From NCBI GenBank assembly GCA_045863555.1, contig BTUU01000030.1, positions 1-35,665 of the forward strand: DNA of 35,665 bases, given 5' to 3'. The position numbers and the translations under genes were made by a program. The first letter of the stretch is position 1. Every line of letters starts with the position of its first letter. This DNA comes from JACRLV01 sp045863555 (lineage in GTDB: Bacteria; Planctomycetota; Phycisphaerae; UBA1845; Fen-1342). The notes beneath the pieces are model-generated. The model worked only from the letters and a program-made list of their open reading frames with translations, was not told where the DNA came from and ran no database searches. Positions 34,408-35,665 of the stretch are shown here, one piece after another.

Positions 34408-35616
34408 ATGCAGACAACGCTCGAGAAGACGCTGGCCGCGGAACTGGCCCAGCTTCACGAAACACGGACCTACAAGCGCGCCAACGAAGTCCAGGCACCG
34501 CAGGCCCCGCGCACCCGCATGGATGGCAAGCCGGTCATCAACCTCTCGTCCAACAACTACCTCGCCTTGGCCAATCATCCAAAGGTCGTCGCCGCCGCCA
34601 AGCAGGCCGTCGACAAGTTCGGCCTGGGCACCGCCAGCGTCCGCTTCATCTGCGGAACGATGACGTGCCATTTGGAACTGGAGAAGAAGATCGCCCAGTT
34701 CATCGGCTGCGAGGCCGCCACGACGTTCATCAGCTGCTGGGATGCGAACGTCGGCGTCATGCCTACGCTCTGCCCCACGCCCGAAGACGCGATCTTCACC
34801 GACGCGCTCAATCACGCTTCCATCATCGACGCCATCCGCCTCGCCAAGGCCAAACGCTTCATCTACAAGCATCGCGACCTCGCCGAGCTGAAATCCATGC
34901 TCGCGTCGCCCGAGGCGAAATCCGCCCGCAACCGCCTGATCATCACCGACGGCGTCTTCAGCATGGAAGGCGACATCGCCGACCTGCCCGAGTTGAAAGA
35001 CCTCGCCACGAAGAACGACGCGCTGCTCGTCATCGACGAATCGCACGCCACCGGCGTCATCGGCGCCACCGGCCGCGGGACGGCCGAGCATTTCGGCGTG
35101 ATCGGCGAGGGGACCGTGCAGACCAGCACGCTCGGCAAGGCGCTCGGTGGGGCGTGCGGCGGCTACGTGGCGGGTTCGAGCGTGGTTTGCGACTATCTGG
35201 TGCAAAAAGCACGCACGCAGCTCTTCTCCAACGCGCTGCCTCCGGCCGTCTGCTACGGCAGCATGGCCGCGATCGACGTCCTCATGAGCGAGGGCAAGGC
35301 GCTGCTGGCCCAGCTCCGCGCGAACGTCGCCCAATTCCGCACCGGCGTGAAGGAACTCGGCCTGAAATCGCTCGAAGGCGTGACGCCGATCGTCCCGGTG
35401 ATGGTCGGCGAGACATCGACGGCCATCGCGATGCAGAAGGCCCTCTTCGACGAAGGCGTGTTCGTCAGCGGGTTCGGCTTCCCGGTCGTGCCCAAGGGCG
35501 AAGCCCGTCTCCGCTGCCAGATCAGCGCCGGCCACACGAGCGCCGACATCGCGGAATGCCTCGCGGCGTTCAAGAAGGTCGCGGAGAAATTCCCTGAGAG
35601 CCGGGGTACGCACTAG
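34408..35616 (+). CDS. kbl: 2-amino-3-ketobutyrate CoA ligase (glycine C-acetyltransferase)
   Basis: This 402-residue PLP enzyme of the alpha-oxoamine synthase family converts 2-amino-3-oxobutyrate and CoA to glycine and acetyl-CoA, the second step of threonine breakdown. Kbl is preferred over BioF because of SSNNYLALANHP, TASVRFICGTMTCHLELE, DALNHASIIDAIRLAKAKRF and TDGVFSMEGDIADL. The PLP-binding Lys244 lies in TSTLGKALGG, the same number as in E. coli Kbl. DESHATGV supplies the Asp and His that position the cofactor. GGAGAGG precedes the ATG. Threonine dehydrogenase (tdh), the usual partner, is not in the window and may lie elsewhere. A terminator follows directly. Confidence 0.92.
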   Translation: MQTTLEKTLAAELAQLHETRTYKRANEVQAPQAPRTRMDGKPVINLSSNNYLALANHPKVVAAAKQAVDKFGLGTASVRFICGTMTCHLELEKKIAQFIGCEAATTFISCWDANVGVMPTLCPTPEDAIFTDALNHASIIDAIRLAKAKRFIYKHRDLAELKSMLASPEAKSARNRLIITDGVFSMEGDIADLPELKDLATKNDALLVIDESHATGVIGATGRGTAEHFGVIGEGTVQTSTLGKALGGACGGYVAGSSVVCDYLVQKARTQLFSNALPPAVCYGSMAAIDVLMSEGKALLAQLRANVAQFRTGVKELGLKSLEGVTPIVPVMVGETSTAIAMQKALFDEGVFVSGFGFPVVPKGEARLRCQISAGHTSADIAECLAAFKKVAEKFPESRGTH

Positions 35617-35624
35617 CCCAACTT

Positions 35625-35655
35625 TCGCACTTTGGAAAAATTCAGTGCGATTTTT
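35625..35655 (+). terminator. Intrinsic terminator after kbl
   Basis: TCGCACT (35625-35631) pairs with AGTGCGA (35644-35650) and is followed by TTTTT (35651-35655). The stem is short but perfect, and it begins 9 bases after the kbl stop, so kbl is probably the last gene of its transcript. Confidence 0.65.
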
Positions 35656-35665
35656 CGGCTCTGGC

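Noticed and set aside
33460..35613. 717-codon open frame antisense to spoVR end, tdk and kbl
   Set aside because: The plus strand carries three well-conserved genes. High GC codon bias keeps antisense frames open, and the translation is low-complexity Arg/Ala/Gly-rich without motifs.

Overview
The window looks like chromosomal DNA of a planctomycete, most likely a member of the Phycisphaerae or a relative. The evidence is the very high GC content, two secreted proteins ending in a 'GC-type' dockerin-like tail (paired DxDGD loops ending FG...C), an ECF sigma factor whose stop overlaps the start of a Ser/Thr kinase-TPR gene, a GPTATEY-type Flp pilin, a small protein with the CxxCGYxLTGxxSGxCPECG zinc ribbon, and a long multi-module UvrA. 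This placement is inferred from family knowledge, not from an alignment.

Layout. (1) 1-3515: the end of a heavy-metal RND pump gene, a His-rich lipoprotein and a Zn/Cd/Pb-type P-type ATPase. They are followed by a gene-poor stretch with short repeats and then the 3' half of a tRNA-Gly(CCC). This reads as the right-hand end of an integrated metal-resistance island. (2) 3517-6161: two minus-strand secreted proteins, a collagen-like Gly-rich lipoprotein and a choice-of-anchor-D protein with an acidic linker. (3) 6348-9145: an ECF sigma factor overlapping a kinase that carries an anti-sigma-like zinc motif, a membrane segment and TPRs. (4) 9251-13021: a sugar-type ABC importer in the order permease, binding protein, double ATPase. 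(5) 13057-16566: an Eis-like acetyltransferase broken by one base in a C8 tract, a GAF hybrid histidine kinase, and a Flp pilin plus small membrane protein pair. (6) 16744-21570: a roughly 1,600-residue UvrA with three ABC modules, an in-frame palindromic insertion and an unassigned C-terminal domain. (7) 21814-27808: two dockerin-tailed secreted proteins around a five-TM protein with a pseudopilin-like segment. (8) 27850-30700: a terminator, G-rich 8-mer tandem repeats and four small hypothetical genes. (9) 30728-35616: housekeeping genes sucC, spoVR, tdk and kbl.

The clearest functional units are the metal-efflux set, the sigma/kinase pair and the ABC importer. The most unusual points are the tRNA-fragment island boundary with nearby GGATTTGCGTCA repeats, the three-module UvrA with its embedded palindrome, three unrelated families of short repeats within about 10 kb, and the homopolymer frameshift in the Eis-like gene. 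I found no CRISPR array, transposase, integrase, rRNA or complete tRNA.
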